From Muribaculaceae bacterium (GTDB lineage: Bacteria; Bacteroidota; Bacteroidia; Bacteroidales; Muribaculaceae), in NCBI GenBank assembly GCA_017621225.1, contig JAGATN010000013.1, positions 62,001 to 126,000 of the forward strand: a DNA stretch of 64,000 nt, given 5' to 3'. Numbering within the stretch: position 1 is the first letter of the stretch; each line of letters opens with the position of its first letter. Below are positions 16,972 to 26,047 of this stretch, piece by piece. Position numbers and translations under genes: made by a program. The notes under the pieces are model-generated. The model searched no databases and was not told the origin of the DNA. It saw nothing but the letters and a program-made list of their open reading frames with translations.

Positions 16972-17931
16972 ATGACAATACCACAACTCATAGAGCAGCA
17001 TGACGGCAAACGATTCTCAATTGAAGTGCTTCCGCCATTGAAAGGTCGAGGAATCAACCAACTTTTCAACAACATTGATTCGCTAATCGAATTTAATCCG
17101 TTGTACATAAACATAACCACGCATCGTAGCGAACTCGTGTTCAAAAGCACTCCCGACGGATTGTTTCAACGAGTGTCGGAGCGTTCGCGCCCGGGCACAG
17201 TGGCAGTGGCGGTGGCAATACAGCAACGCTACGGCATCCCGGCCGTGCCGCATCTGATATGCAGCGGATATTCAAAGATCGAAACGGAGTACGCTCTGAT
17301 CGATCTTAACTTTCTGGGCATAACGAATCTGCTCTTGCTCCGTGGCGACAAAGCGAAACATGATTCACGTTTCATTCCGAATGAAAACGGCCATTCACAC
17401 GCCTCCGAGCTGCAAAAACAGGTAAACGATTTCAACAACGGCCTGTTCATCGACGGCACAAAAATGGACATAGTGGCCGAAATGCCCAAATTCAGCTATG
17501 GCGTAGCCGGTTATCCCGAAAAGCATGAAGAAGCGCCCAACCCCGACATCGACATGCTGTGGCTCAAGAACAAAGTTGACAACGGAGCGTCATACATCGT
17601 CACCCAAATGTTTTTCGACAATAAGAAATACTTCGATTTCGTCGACCGATGCCGCAAAGCCGACATCAACGTACCCATCATTCCGGGCATAAAACCCATC
17701 GTTTCAAAAAATCAGCTAAACATATTGCCACGCGTATTCCACGTTGACATCCCCACGGAGCTTGCCACCGAAATAGCCAACTGCAAGGACGATAATCAGG
17801 CCAAGCAGATAGGCATAGAATGGGGCATCAAACAGTTGCGCGAGCTATATGCATCAAACATACCGTCGGTACACATGTATTCGCTCAACGCTACAAATAG
17901 CGTGCGCAAGATACTCGAAGCCACTTTATGA
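16972..17931 (+). CDS. metF: 5,10-methylenetetrahydrofolate reductase
   Basis: This 319-residue flavoprotein of the MetF TIM-barrel family reduces methylene-THF to methyl-THF for methionine synthesis. It has the FSIEVLPPLKGRG opening, which contains the catalytic Glu, the LLLLRGD segment after strand 4, and GASYIVTQMFFDNKKYFDFVDRCRKADINVPIIPGIKP. The length is typical. It is the first gene of a four-gene run with holB (19 bases later), the AddB-like gene and hemW, which do not share its pathway. No SAM riboswitch-like structure is evident in the short leader. Confidence 0.93.
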   Translation: MTIPQLIEQHDGKRFSIEVLPPLKGRGINQLFNNIDSLIEFNPLYINITTHRSELVFKSTPDGLFQRVSERSRPGTVAVAVAIQQRYGIPAVPHLICSGYSKIETEYALIDLNFLGITNLLLLRGDKAKHDSRFIPNENGHSHASELQKQVNDFNNGLFIDGTKMDIVAEMPKFSYGVAGYPEKHEEAPNPDIDMLWLKNKVDNGASYIVTQMFFDNKKYFDFVDRCRKADINVPIIPGIKPIVSKNQLNILPRVFHVDIPTELATEIANCKDDNQAKQIGIEWGIKQLRELYASNIPSVHMYSLNATNSVRKILEATL

Positions 17932-17950
17932 CACAAAACGACGACCCGAT

Positions 17951-19078
17951 ATGAAGTTCAAAGAGATTCCCGGCAACGAAATATGCAAGCAACGGCTAAT
18001 AGACATGGTCGACAACGACCGCATACCCCACGCGCTATTACTTGAAGGACCCGAAGGCATAGGAAAGCTCGCAATGGCACGTGCAATGGCACAATACATA
18101 CATTGCACCAACAAGCAATCGGGCGACAGTTGCGGTGAATGCGCTGCATGCCGACAACATCAGGCGCTAAACCACATCGATACGTTTTACGTGTTTCCGG
18201 TGGTGAAGCTCGACAAGATGAACACGCCTCCGATCTCCGACGATTTTCTTGCCGAATGGAAAGAATTTCTCGCCGACGGCATGTATGCCGACATAAATAA
18301 ATGGGCCACGTTTTTCAACAAAAAGAACTCACATCCGGTCACTTACGTAACCGAAAGCGCGTCGCTGCTGCATAAGTTGTCGTTCACCACCCATACGTCG
18401 CGCTACAAAGTGATAGTGTGGTGGCTGCCGGAACGAATGAACGAAGAAGCCTCTAACAAACTGTTGAAGATGATCGAGGAACCATTTCCCGACACATTGT
18501 TCATCATGGTCAGCAACAATCCGAAGGCCATACTCCCAACGATATATTCAAGGGTGCAGCGCATAGAGATGCGCAGACTGTCGGATGCCGACGTGGCCGG
18601 CATACTTGAGAGCACGCACTCCATAGACCCTACCGACGCAATGTCGATAGCGCACATATCGGATGGAAATATGATAAACGCTTACGCCAACATACAGACC
18701 GACAACGATGCCAACGAGTTTTTCGACTTCTTCGTGACATTGATGCGCCTGGCCTACCAACGCAAAATAAAAGATCTGCGCGAATGGAGCTCCGACCTCA
18801 CTGCCTTGGGGCGCGAACGCGAACTGAGCTTTTACGAATATGCCATACGCCTAATACGCGAAAACTTCATATTCAATTTCAACACCCCCGACCTCAACTA
18901 CATGAATCGCAAGGAGTCGGGATTCAGCACCAACTTTGCCCGATTCATAACCGAACGAAACGTAGAGAAACTCATAGAGGTATTCGACAAAGCACGCATC
19001 GACATTGCCGGCAATGCCAACGGCAAAGTGGTGAATCTTGACGTAGCAATAAAAGTGATATTGCTTTTAAAATCATAG
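17951..19078 (+). CDS. holB: DNA polymerase III, delta' subunit
   Basis: This is a 375-residue clamp-loader AAA+ protein. It has GNEICKQRLIDMVDNDRIPHALLLEGPEGIGKLAMARA (a modified P-loop), a zinc site with four cysteines (one near residue 57, then CGECAACRQ) and the sensor-like SNNPKAILPTIYSRVQRIEM, with SRVQ corresponding to the SRC motif. The ATG at 17951 is preferred; an upstream in-frame start would lie within metF. The protein is part of the complex that loads the sliding clamp on DNA. It is followed after 11 bases by the AddB-like gene. Confidence 0.85.
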   Translation: MKFKEIPGNEICKQRLIDMVDNDRIPHALLLEGPEGIGKLAMARAMAQYIHCTNKQSGDSCGECAACRQHQALNHIDTFYVFPVVKLDKMNTPPISDDFLAEWKEFLADGMYADINKWATFFNKKNSHPVTYVTESASLLHKLSFTTHTSRYKVIVWWLPERMNEEASNKLLKMIEEPFPDTLFIMVSNNPKAILPTIYSRVQRIEMRRLSDADVAGILESTHSIDPTDAMSIAHISDGNMINAYANIQTDNDANEFFDFFVTLMRLAYQRKIKDLREWSSDLTALGRERELSFYEYAIRLIRENFIFNFNTPDLNYMNRKESGFSTNFARFITERNVEKLIEVFDKARIDIAGNANGKVVNLDVAIKVILLLKS

Positions 19079-19089
19079 CCTGCCAACAC

Positions 19090-22008
19090 ATGAAGCCCTT
19101 TTTGAAACAGGTAGCCGAAGCTTATGCCCGTAACGAATCAGACAATCTGATTGATTACTGCTTCGTTTTCCCAAATAAACGAAGCACTGCCTTTTTCAAA
19201 AAATTCATTGACGAGGCGTTACCTTCGCCACACTTTTTACCTGAAATAACCACCATAAGCCGTTTCGTGGCCGAGCTGTCGCCTCTAACCGACGCCTCGC
19301 GCTACGAACAATTGTTCATACTTTACAACGAGTACCGAAAACTCTCGGCCGACATATCCGACTTCGATCAATTTCTGTTTTGGGGCGAAATGCTTATCAA
19401 CGACTTCAACGACGTCGACATGTATCTCGTCGACCCTGAAGCATTGTTTGTAAACGTAAAGCGCCTTCGCGAAATAAACAGCAATTACCTGACGCCCGAA
19501 CAGCTCGAAATAATACGCCGTTATTGGGGCGACGAGCGTCCGGCCGAATATGTCAATCAATTTTGGTCGCACATTCATTACGAAACGGAATCGCACCCCA
19601 CGCAAAACAAGTTTTTAAAGCTCTGGGAAGTTCTTCTGCCTCTTTTCAACGGCTTCAAGTCGGCCCTCAGACGCGAAAGGCTATCCACGAAAGGCATGTT
19701 TTACCGTAATGCCGTCGACCGCCTGTCGCCGATAGCCGACACCCAATTGCCCTACAAACGATACATATTCGTAGGCTTCAACGTATTGTCGACATCAGAG
19801 CTAAAGATATTCTCATATCTCCGCGACCGCGATGCCGCCGACTTTTATTGGGATTTCAACTCACCGGCATTCGACAACGATTTCAACAAAGCCACCCGAT
19901 TCATTCGTCAGAACGCACAGGAATTTAAATCGCGCTACCGGTTGGAAGAACCGCAAATCGACGAATTTCCAAACATCAACATCGTCGGAGTGCCCTCAAA
20001 CACCGGACAGGTGAAATATGCCGGCAAAGCATTGTCATCGTTCATTGAAAACGGAGATATAACCGACCCCGGCAATGCCATAAACACGGCAATAGTGCTG
20101 CCCGACGAAAGCCTTTTCATCCCAATGATACATTCAGTGCCCGACGAAATAGAGTCGATCAACGTAACCATGGGATTTCCGATGCGGTTCACCCCCGTGT
20201 CGGCATTGATGCGAAACATCATCTCAATGCAGTTGCGCGCGCGCACCATCCGAGGAATCCGGACATTCTTTTATGAGGATGTGCGAAAAGTGTTGTCGAA
20301 CCCGATAATACGCAGCATATCGCCCGCCGATTGCGACGACATGCTGTCGGAGATAATGACGCACCGAATGTTTAACGTGCCGTGCACCTTTTTCACCGAA
20401 AAGCATACTACCATGTCGAGAGTGTTTCGCCCCGTAAAAAATCATTCCGACATTGACCACGTGTTTGGATTCGTAAACGATCTCATCGACTTTCTTTCGG
20501 AGCGCGTGACCGACGACCCCATGCAGCAACATTTTTTGTCGGCCTATCGTGATGCCCTACAAGCCCTGTACGGCACCTGCAAAAGATTCTCCATCACAAT
20601 GCGCGAATCGACGATGTTTCATTTGCTGCAACGCGCCATAAACTCCGACACGGTAAATTTCGTTGGCGAACCACTGAAGGGTTTGCAGATAATGGGCGTA
20701 CTCGAAACGAGAGCGCTCGACTTCGACAACGTGATAATGATGTCGATGAACGAGCGCGTATTTCCGCGAAAGCATTATACCGGGTCGTTCATACCCGAGG
20801 CGTTACGACGCGGATATGGCATGTCGACGGTCGATTTTCAAGAGAGCATATTTGCCTATTATTTTTATCGACTCATATCACGAGCTAAAAACGTAACGCT
20901 GATATACGATGCCCGCACGATAGGCGGAGTAAAAACGGGTGAAATGTCAAGATATCCGTTACAGCTACTGTATCTGTTTGGCAGAAAACGGATAAAGCAC
21001 AGCCTTTCGGTGTTTAAGTTTCAATCGTTCAACGAAAAGCATATCGAGATAGCCAAAACTCCCGAAATAATGGAACGTCTAAATGCGTTTACCAAGCCTG
21101 AATCGGGAAAACACCTTTCAGCTTCGGCAATAAATAATTACATCAACTGCCCTTTCCAATTTTACCTTGAGTACGTAGAAAATTTCCGTACCGACAACGA
21201 ATTGACCGACTATATGGATTCGAGCACATACGGATCGATAGTACACGAAGTGGCTCAGAACTTCTACCTCAACCTGAAGGGAAACGCATCAGAAGTAAAA
21301 ATAACCGATGAATTGCTCGATCATTACATAAACAACGACAACATATTCATCGACAAACTGATAACCTACTCCATAAATCTCAATTATAATAGGTTGGGCC
21401 ACCGCAACCCTACTCCGCTAATCGGCGAAGCGCTGGTATTGAGCAAAATCATAAAAGCTACCATACGCAAGATGCTTGAATGCGAAAAAGCATTCACGCC
21501 ATTCTATTTCATTGACGCAGAGCATAAGATGAAGCTGTCGGTGAAAATAAATGATAAGCTGAGCGTCAATTTCACGCAAATAATCGACCGCATCGACCGT
21601 ACAGAGCAGACCTTGCGAATAGTTGACTATAAAACCGGAATCGACCCTACGGTGGCCTCATCCATCTCCTCGGCATTCGATCCTCTCAATGAGAAAAGAG
21701 AGAAAGCACTCGTCCAACTAATGACTTACTGCTATCTCTACGGCCTTGAGACAAATCCCGACACCCCCATACAGCCATTGATATACAAGATGGGCTCATT
21801 GGCGGCTGACGGCATAAAGCCTTATAAAGTCGACAAAGAGTATCTGTTGGATTACCATGCACACATCGACGAGTTCATCAACGCATTCAAAACCACCGTC
21901 GAACAGATGTTCAATCCCGACATACCGTTCAAGCAATCGCCAAGCGCACATCACTGCAAATACTGCAACTTCAAGTCGATATGCGGTCGCACTGCAGACG
22001 ATGAATAA
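19090..22008 (+). CDS. AddB-like PD-(D/E)XK nuclease with iron-sulfur staple
   Basis: This 972-residue protein resembles the AddB subunit of AddAB helicase-nucleases, which process double-strand breaks. The C-terminal nuclease domain has IDRIDRTEQTLRIVDYKTG (active-site Asp and Lys) and ALVQLMTYCYLY (the QxxxY motif). Four Cys at 687, 956, 959 and 965 have the AddB spacing (one distant, then CxxCx5C) expected to bind a 4Fe-4S cluster. The N-terminus begins at CFVFPNKRSTAFF and lacks the GxxGxGKT Walker A of the best-known AddB, so the helicase half is probably structural. An AddA partner is not adjacent. Confidence 0.82.
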   Translation: MKPFLKQVAEAYARNESDNLIDYCFVFPNKRSTAFFKKFIDEALPSPHFLPEITTISRFVAELSPLTDASRYEQLFILYNEYRKLSADISDFDQFLFWGEMLINDFNDVDMYLVDPEALFVNVKRLREINSNYLTPEQLEIIRRYWGDERPAEYVNQFWSHIHYETESHPTQNKFLKLWEVLLPLFNGFKSALRRERLSTKGMFYRNAVDRLSPIADTQLPYKRYIFVGFNVLSTSELKIFSYLRDRDAADFYWDFNSPAFDNDFNKATRFIRQNAQEFKSRYRLEEPQIDEFPNINIVGVPSNTGQVKYAGKALSSFIENGDITDPGNAINTAIVLPDESLFIPMIHSVPDEIESINVTMGFPMRFTPVSALMRNIISMQLRARTIRGIRTFFYEDVRKVLSNPIIRSISPADCDDMLSEIMTHRMFNVPCTFFTEKHTTMSRVFRPVKNHSDIDHVFGFVNDLIDFLSERVTDDPMQQHFLSAYRDALQALYGTCKRFSITMRESTMFHLLQRAINSDTVNFVGEPLKGLQIMGVLETRALDFDNVIMMSMNERVFPRKHYTGSFIPEALRRGYGMSTVDFQESIFAYYFYRLISRAKNVTLIYDARTIGGVKTGEMSRYPLQLLYLFGRKRIKHSLSVFKFQSFNEKHIEIAKTPEIMERLNAFTKPESGKHLSASAINNYINCPFQFYLEYVENFRTDNELTDYMDSSTYGSIVHEVAQNFYLNLKGNASEVKITDELLDHYINNDNIFIDKLITYSINLNYNRLGHRNPTPLIGEALVLSKIIKATIRKMLECEKAFTPFYFIDAEHKMKLSVKINDKLSVNFTQIIDRIDRTEQTLRIVDYKTGIDPTVASSISSAFDPLNEKREKALVQLMTYCYLYGLETNPDTPIQPLIYKMGSLAADGIKPYKVDKEYLLDYHAHIDEFINAFKTTVEQMFNPDIPFKQSPSAHHCKYCNFKSICGRTADDE

Positions 22009-22016
22009 CAATTACC

Positions 22017-23135
22017 ATGGCCGGCATATACATACACATACCATATTGCCATTCGAAATGCGCGTATTGCGATTTTTACTCAATGCCGCGCACTGAGCAT
22101 ATCGAGCAGTACGTAACAGCCCTGATCGACGAATGGCACAGTCGCATCAACGAAATCAGCGAACCGATCGAAACCATATACATCGGAGGGGGAACACCCT
22201 CGATACTTCCGCCGGCCACGCTCGACAGGCTCATCCGAGCCTTGCCGCTCAATAACGTCACCGAATTTACAATCGAAGCAAATCCCGAAGATATAACCAA
22301 AGAATTTTCCGACTACATTGCACGGCAAACGCCAATAAACCGCGTCAGCATGGGCATACAATCGTTTGTCGACGACGAATTGAAGCTGATAGGTCGCCGA
22401 CATTCAGCCGTTGAAGCCATAAAAGCCATCGAACGACTGAAGCAATCGGGCATAGGCAACATCAGCGGCGACTTGATCTATGGCCTGCCATTGCAGAACA
22501 TGGAAACCTGGCAACACTCGCTCGACACGCTATTATCGCTCAACCTCACACATATATCATGCTATCTGCTAAGTTACGAACAGGGAACGCGCCTTTATGC
22601 AATGCGGCTTAAAGGGAAAATAACCGAAGCTTCCGAAAGCGAAGCCGTGGCCTATTACGACTTCTTATGCCGAACGTGTGCCGCGCGCGGATACGAGCAT
22701 TATGAAATATCGAATTTCGCGCAAACGGGATACAGGTCGAAACACAACTCGGGATATTGGTCGGGAGTGCCGTATATCGGTCTCGGCACGGCGGCGCACA
22801 GTTTCGACGGACTGGTGCGAAGATACAATCCATCAAACATAAAAGAATACATAGCGCACAAGCATACGCCCGAAAAGCCCTTTTTCGTAATCGATGAAGA
22901 AAATGAGTCACAACGATTCAACGATTTCATCTTAACCTCATTACGGACTTCGCGGGGAATGGACTTGGACGTTTGCGAACGCACCTTCGGAACAAAACGT
23001 ATCGAGGAATTGCTTTCATCGGCCGCACGTCACATCAAATCAGGAAACATGCAATTGTCAGGCCGACAATTGTCGATATCAGAAAATATGTGGCTCATAT
23101 CCGACAGCATAATTATCGACCTGATCGAAGTATAA
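22017..23135 (+). CDS. hemW: HemW-type radical SAM protein (heme chaperone)
   Basis: This 372-residue protein has the radical SAM cluster motif CHSKCAYC (Cys 11, 15 and 18) right after the IYIHIPY opening. It also has IYIGGGTPSILPP, TIEANPEDI and RVSMGIQSFVDDELKLIGRRH, the family signatures. It belongs to the HemN-like group once annotated as oxygen-independent coproporphyrinogen oxidase. The CxxxCxxC without a further Cys and the short length point to the heme-chaperone subgroup. Its stop codon lies at the left direct repeat of the 23134-28869 island. Confidence 0.9.
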   Translation: MAGIYIHIPYCHSKCAYCDFYSMPRTEHIEQYVTALIDEWHSRINEISEPIETIYIGGGTPSILPPATLDRLIRALPLNNVTEFTIEANPEDITKEFSDYIARQTPINRVSMGIQSFVDDELKLIGRRHSAVEAIKAIERLKQSGIGNISGDLIYGLPLQNMETWQHSLDTLLSLNLTHISCYLLSYEQGTRLYAMRLKGKITEASESEAVAYYDFLCRTCAARGYEHYEISNFAQTGYRSKHNSGYWSGVPYIGLGTAAHSFDGLVRRYNPSNIKEYIAHKHTPEKPFFVIDEENESQRFNDFILTSLRTSRGMDLDVCERTFGTKRIEELLSSAARHIKSGNMQLSGRQLSISENMWLISDSIIIDLIEV

Positions 23136-23156
23136 AAATTCATCTAACATGCCTTG
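23134..23156 (+). repeat. Left direct repeat of the island
   Basis: It starts within the hemW stop codon and covers the last codons of the response-regulator gene (minus strand). It differs from the right copy at 23140 (T for C) and 23148 (C for T). Confidence 0.75.
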
Positions 23157-23842
23157 CATACCGATAATTTATAGCCGATTCCACGCACATTCAGGAGTTC
23201 GAGCACAGTGGATTTAGAGAGATACTTCCGAAGTTTGTATATGAATCCATGGAGGCGGTTCAGATTATTGTAGTCATCGTTCTGCCATATCCTGTACATA
23301 AGCGTCCGTGCCTCGACAACTTCATTAGGATGACGGAACAGCTCATCAATTATTACGGCTTCGGTATGAGACAGCTCTATTGTTTCGGAACACACGACAA
23401 GACGCTGGGATGCGAAGTCGAGTGAACAGTCGCCGACCGACATGTTGGCGTCCTCAGTAATACCCTGATGGTTACGTTTCAGCAAAGCCTTTATGCGCAC
23501 CACAAGTTCCAGTATTTGGAAAGGTTTACGGATATAGTCGTTGGCCCCTAACTCAAACCCTTTCACAACATCATCAAGCGCAGTTCGAGCCGTAAGGAAA
23601 AGCACCGGAACGGCAGGAGAGGTCAGTCTGATAAGACGTACCATCTCGAAACCATCCATTTTCGGCATCATTACGTCTGCAACGATAATATCCGGATTTG
23701 ATTCCTTAAACATCTTAAACCCGGATTCTCCATTCGGCGCACACACCACATCAAAACCTTCACGGGTCAGCGCGTCCTGAACAATGAATGAGAGAGTGGA
23801 ATCATCCTCAACCAATAATATTTTATCTTTCCTCATTGCCAT
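23144..23842 (-). CDS. OmpR-family response regulator
   Basis: This 232-residue protein has a receiver domain with VEDD near the N-terminus, the phospho-acceptor Asp in VADVMMPKMDG near position 56, and LTARTALDDVVKGFELGANDYIRKPF with the conserved Thr and Lys. A winged-helix DNA-binding domain follows (ELSHTEAVIIDELF, VEARTLMYRIW, GFIYKLRKYLSKS, NVRGIGYKL). ATG at 23842 is preferred over a TTG one codon earlier. It overlaps the kinase gene by 20 bases. It is expected to bind the phased repeats at 25180-25221 in the divergent promoter region. Confidence 0.9.
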   Translation of the reverse strand: MAMRKDKILLVEDDSTLSFIVQDALTREGFDVVCAPNGESGFKMFKESNPDIIVADVMMPKMDGFEMVRLIRLTSPAVPVLFLTARTALDDVVKGFELGANDYIRKPFQILELVVRIKALLKRNHQGITEDANMSVGDCSLDFASQRLVVCSETIELSHTEAVIIDELFRHPNEVVEARTLMYRIWQNDDYNNLNRLHGFIYKLRKYLSKSTVLELLNVRGIGYKLSVCKAC

Positions 23843-25142
23843 CAAATTTGATTGTAAACTTTGTGCCTTGACCCGGTTTACTTTTTACATCAATACTCCA
23901 ACCCATCAGTCCTATGACCTGCTTAACATAAAAGAGTCCGAGGCCATATCCACCCACTTCGTAGCGGTCGCCGGAAGTCACACGATAGAACTTGTCGAAT
24001 ATAAAAGGAAGATTATCCTTGTCTATTCCGATGCCGTTGTCGGCTATTGTCAACGTAGAGTTGTCAGCCCTTATTGTAATTGTTACAGCCTCTCCGGAAT
24101 ATTTCACGGCATTGTCCATAATATTCGACAATATATTGCCAAGATGCAATGAATCGGCATGAACTGAAAGATTGTCAGGCATATCAATATCTATTTTGAC
24201 CGGTTTGTCGGCTTTTAATTCCATCATGCCTGCAACATCTTCGACAATAGGTTTTAACTCGACACACTCTATATTAAGTTTCATAGATTTGAACCGTTCC
24301 ATACTCATAGATAGGATGTTTTCAATCATTCCCGACAGGAAGCTCAGTCTCTGCATTATAATCTTCAGGAACTGCCTGTTCCTTGCCTCGTCACTTTGGT
24401 CGTAATAACGCAGCATAGAGTCGGCGGCGGAATAGGCAACCGCCACAGGTGTTTTCAGTTCATGCGTCATATTATGGGTAAAGTCATCCTTCATCTGCTC
24501 AATCGTCCGCAATCGGCTAACCCAGTGAAGAAGATACCATATAAGAAAACCCATCAGGATGAGTATAGCGGCCGAAGTAATGATTATTCCGGACATCTGA
24601 CGCAAAATATGTCCGTTCAGAGGACTAAAGCACACCTGATACATTGGAGCCTTACCATCTGTCATAGAAAAATCAATTGACCATAACCCTTGACACACCT
24701 CGGTATTGTCCCCGATAGGATTGATTGACGCCAATTCAGGATATAAGCCGGAATTATTAAGTTCTTTCTTAAATATACTGTCGAGCATAGCATCGTTTCT
24801 TTTGGGCATCCTGTTGTCTGACTGCTCGATGACATGGAAATATTCACTCATAGTCTGATTGAGATTGTCCAGAAGGTTGGGGTACTCATAATCTCCAGTT
24901 AGCGTTTTCTCTCCTTGTACCATTAAAGTAAGCCGTATGAACGAATCGTCATCCCCATGAGAGCTGCCGTTGAGTCTTGTTATTATTTCGAGAATATCAG
25001 CCCTGCGAACACATTCACTGACGGTCTGTAACGTCTGTTCCTTTATAGACTGGTAAAGACTACATAGATACCATATATTTCCTGCAACCATTATGGCAAT
25101 GGCAATCAGACAAATGGCTGTTATAGTTCTAAAGCGTTTCAT
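23823..25142 (-). CDS. Membrane sensor histidine kinase
   Basis: This 439-residue protein has a transmembrane segment at 8-28, a periplasmic sensor region of about 155 residues (29-185), a second membrane segment at 186-206, and then directly a HisKA domain with the phospho-acceptor H227 in NMTHELKTPVAV. No HAMP domain lies between. The catalytic domain has NILSNIMDNAVKYSGE (N box), IADNGIGID (G1) and GGYGLGLFYVKQV (G2). The periplasmic domain matches no family I recognise. It is transcribed divergently from the lipoprotein-OMP-regulator operon, which is probably its target. Confidence 0.9.
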   Translation of the reverse strand: MKRFRTITAICLIAIAIMVAGNIWYLCSLYQSIKEQTLQTVSECVRRADILEIITRLNGSSHGDDDSFIRLTLMVQGEKTLTGDYEYPNLLDNLNQTMSEYFHVIEQSDNRMPKRNDAMLDSIFKKELNNSGLYPELASINPIGDNTEVCQGLWSIDFSMTDGKAPMYQVCFSPLNGHILRQMSGIIITSAAILILMGFLIWYLLHWVSRLRTIEQMKDDFTHNMTHELKTPVAVAYSAADSMLRYYDQSDEARNRQFLKIIMQRLSFLSGMIENILSMSMERFKSMKLNIECVELKPIVEDVAGMMELKADKPVKIDIDMPDNLSVHADSLHLGNILSNIMDNAVKYSGEAVTITIRADNSTLTIADNGIGIDKDNLPFIFDKFYRVTSGDRYEVGGYGLGLFYVKQVIGLMGWSIDVKSKPGQGTKFTIKFDGNEER

Positions 25143-25146
25143 ATTA

Positions 25147-25154
25147 CAAAATTA
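25147..25154 (-). promoter_or_regulatory. Promoter -7 box for the histidine kinase-response regulator operon
   Basis: On the minus strand TAATTTTG ends 4 bases before the kinase ATG at 25142, so the mRNA would be nearly leaderless. Confidence 0.6.
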
Positions 25155-25179
25155 GTGAAATTTGGCGAGGAACGCGCTC

Positions 25180-25221
25180 TAACTAAGACTAACTAAGACT
25201 AAAGGAGGCTTAACTAAGACT
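25180..25221. promoter_or_regulatory. Helically phased repeat operator between the divergent operons
   Basis: TAACTAAGACT occurs at 25180-25190, 25190-25200 and 25211-25221. A degenerate copy (TAAAGGAGGCT, 7 of 11) fills 25200-25210. The start-to-start spacings are 10, 10 and 11 bases, one helical turn each, as expected for tandem OmpR/PhoB-type half-sites. The array lies just upstream of the -7 box at 25241. Confidence 0.7.
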
Positions 25222-25240
25222 ATTGGGGTAGTTTCCGCCA

Positions 25241-25248
25241 TAATTTTG
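25241..25248 (+). promoter_or_regulatory. Promoter -7 box for the lipoprotein-OMP operon
   Basis: TAATTTTG matches TAnnTTTG perfectly. No well-spaced -33 element is visible, which fits dependence on an activator bound at 25180-25221. The leader to the ATG at 25304 is about 50 bases. Confidence 0.65.
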
Positions 25249-25303
25249 TAGCAGTAATCGTCGTAAGACGCTTACTCGCAAAGAAACAAAAAAATCAAAC
25301 GGT

Positions 25304-26047
25304 ATGAGACGTATAATTTCAATCAAACATATCCTTTGGACGATGCTGACGCTTGCGCTTCTTGCAGGCTGTTCTTCCCCTAAAGGACTTGTATTCGCAA
25401 ACCGTGAATGGCACGTGAGCGACTATTTTGGTCAGATAATCGACAAGGACACAACCTATCGCATAACCTTCGGAAATGTGCTGATTCCGAATCCGCTCAC
25501 GATAGTGTCTTCAACAGATTCTGTAGCCAAATACCCCGGTATGAGAAAGTTTCTATCGGATATTCTGCATACGGCACATCTTGACAGCGCGGAGATTCTT
25601 TTTTACGCTCCGCATATGCAGACGATGTTTGTTAGGCCGAAAAGCACTATGCCACCAATGAGACCATCTTCGATCTCCTCGCCCATGACCGCTGAAAAGC
25701 CATATACTATGTGGGTCGATGACGATGATATTGAGGACTGGACAAGAGAGCCGACCGAGATGTATACTTACACTTATTTTAACAAAGGCAAAAAGCAACT
25801 GCTCATAGTGGACAACTACGATTATGGCGACACTCCTATCGCTCAGATAACGATATTTCAGTCCAAGAACAAGGCAACATCGAAAATGGGCATTAAAGAT
25901 AATTTACGACGTGCATTCTTTGAAATACACGATTTGAGCAAATATATGCGGGATATTGAGTATTGGGCAAATAATGTTGAGGCTCGCCGGGCCCGCGCCT
26001 TTGCAAACTACAAAATCGGTCAGGAACAAAAAAACAGAAAGAAATGA
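25304..26047 (+). CDS. Lipoprotein of unknown function
   Basis: This 247-residue protein has a type II signal sequence ending LLAGC, which predicts lipidation at Cys23. The mature part has a beta-rich N-terminal half (REWHVSDYFGQIIDKDTTYRITF), a Met/Pro-rich stretch (MPPMRPSSISSPM), acidic WVDDDDIEDW and a basic, Lys/Arg-rich C-terminus. I do not recognise the family. It is the first gene of the operon controlled from the phased-repeat promoter, and its stop overlaps the OMP start (ATGA), so the two are probably translated together. A periplasmic or surface partner of the outer-membrane protein is a reasonable guess. Confidence 0.8.
   Translation: MRRIISIKHILWTMLTLALLAGCSSPKGLVFANREWHVSDYFGQIIDKDTTYRITFGNVLIPNPLTIVSSTDSVAKYPGMRKFLSDILHTAHLDSAEILFYAPHMQTMFVRPKSTMPPMRPSSISSPMTAEKPYTMWVDDDDIEDWTREPTEMYTYTYFNKGKKQLLIVDNYDYGDTPIAQITIFQSKNKATSKMGIKDNLRRAFFEIHDLSKYMRDIEYWANNVEARRARAFANYKIGQEQKNRKK

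Noticed and set aside
16960-16972. SAM-responsive riboswitch before metF
   Set aside because: The region between the promoter box and the ATG is only about 30 bases, too short for any known SAM riboswitch.
17849-17950. N-terminal extension of the holB reading frame upstream of 17951
   Set aside because: It lies within metF, its sequence does not resemble the family, and the normal DNA polymerase III delta' opening starts at the ATG at 17951.
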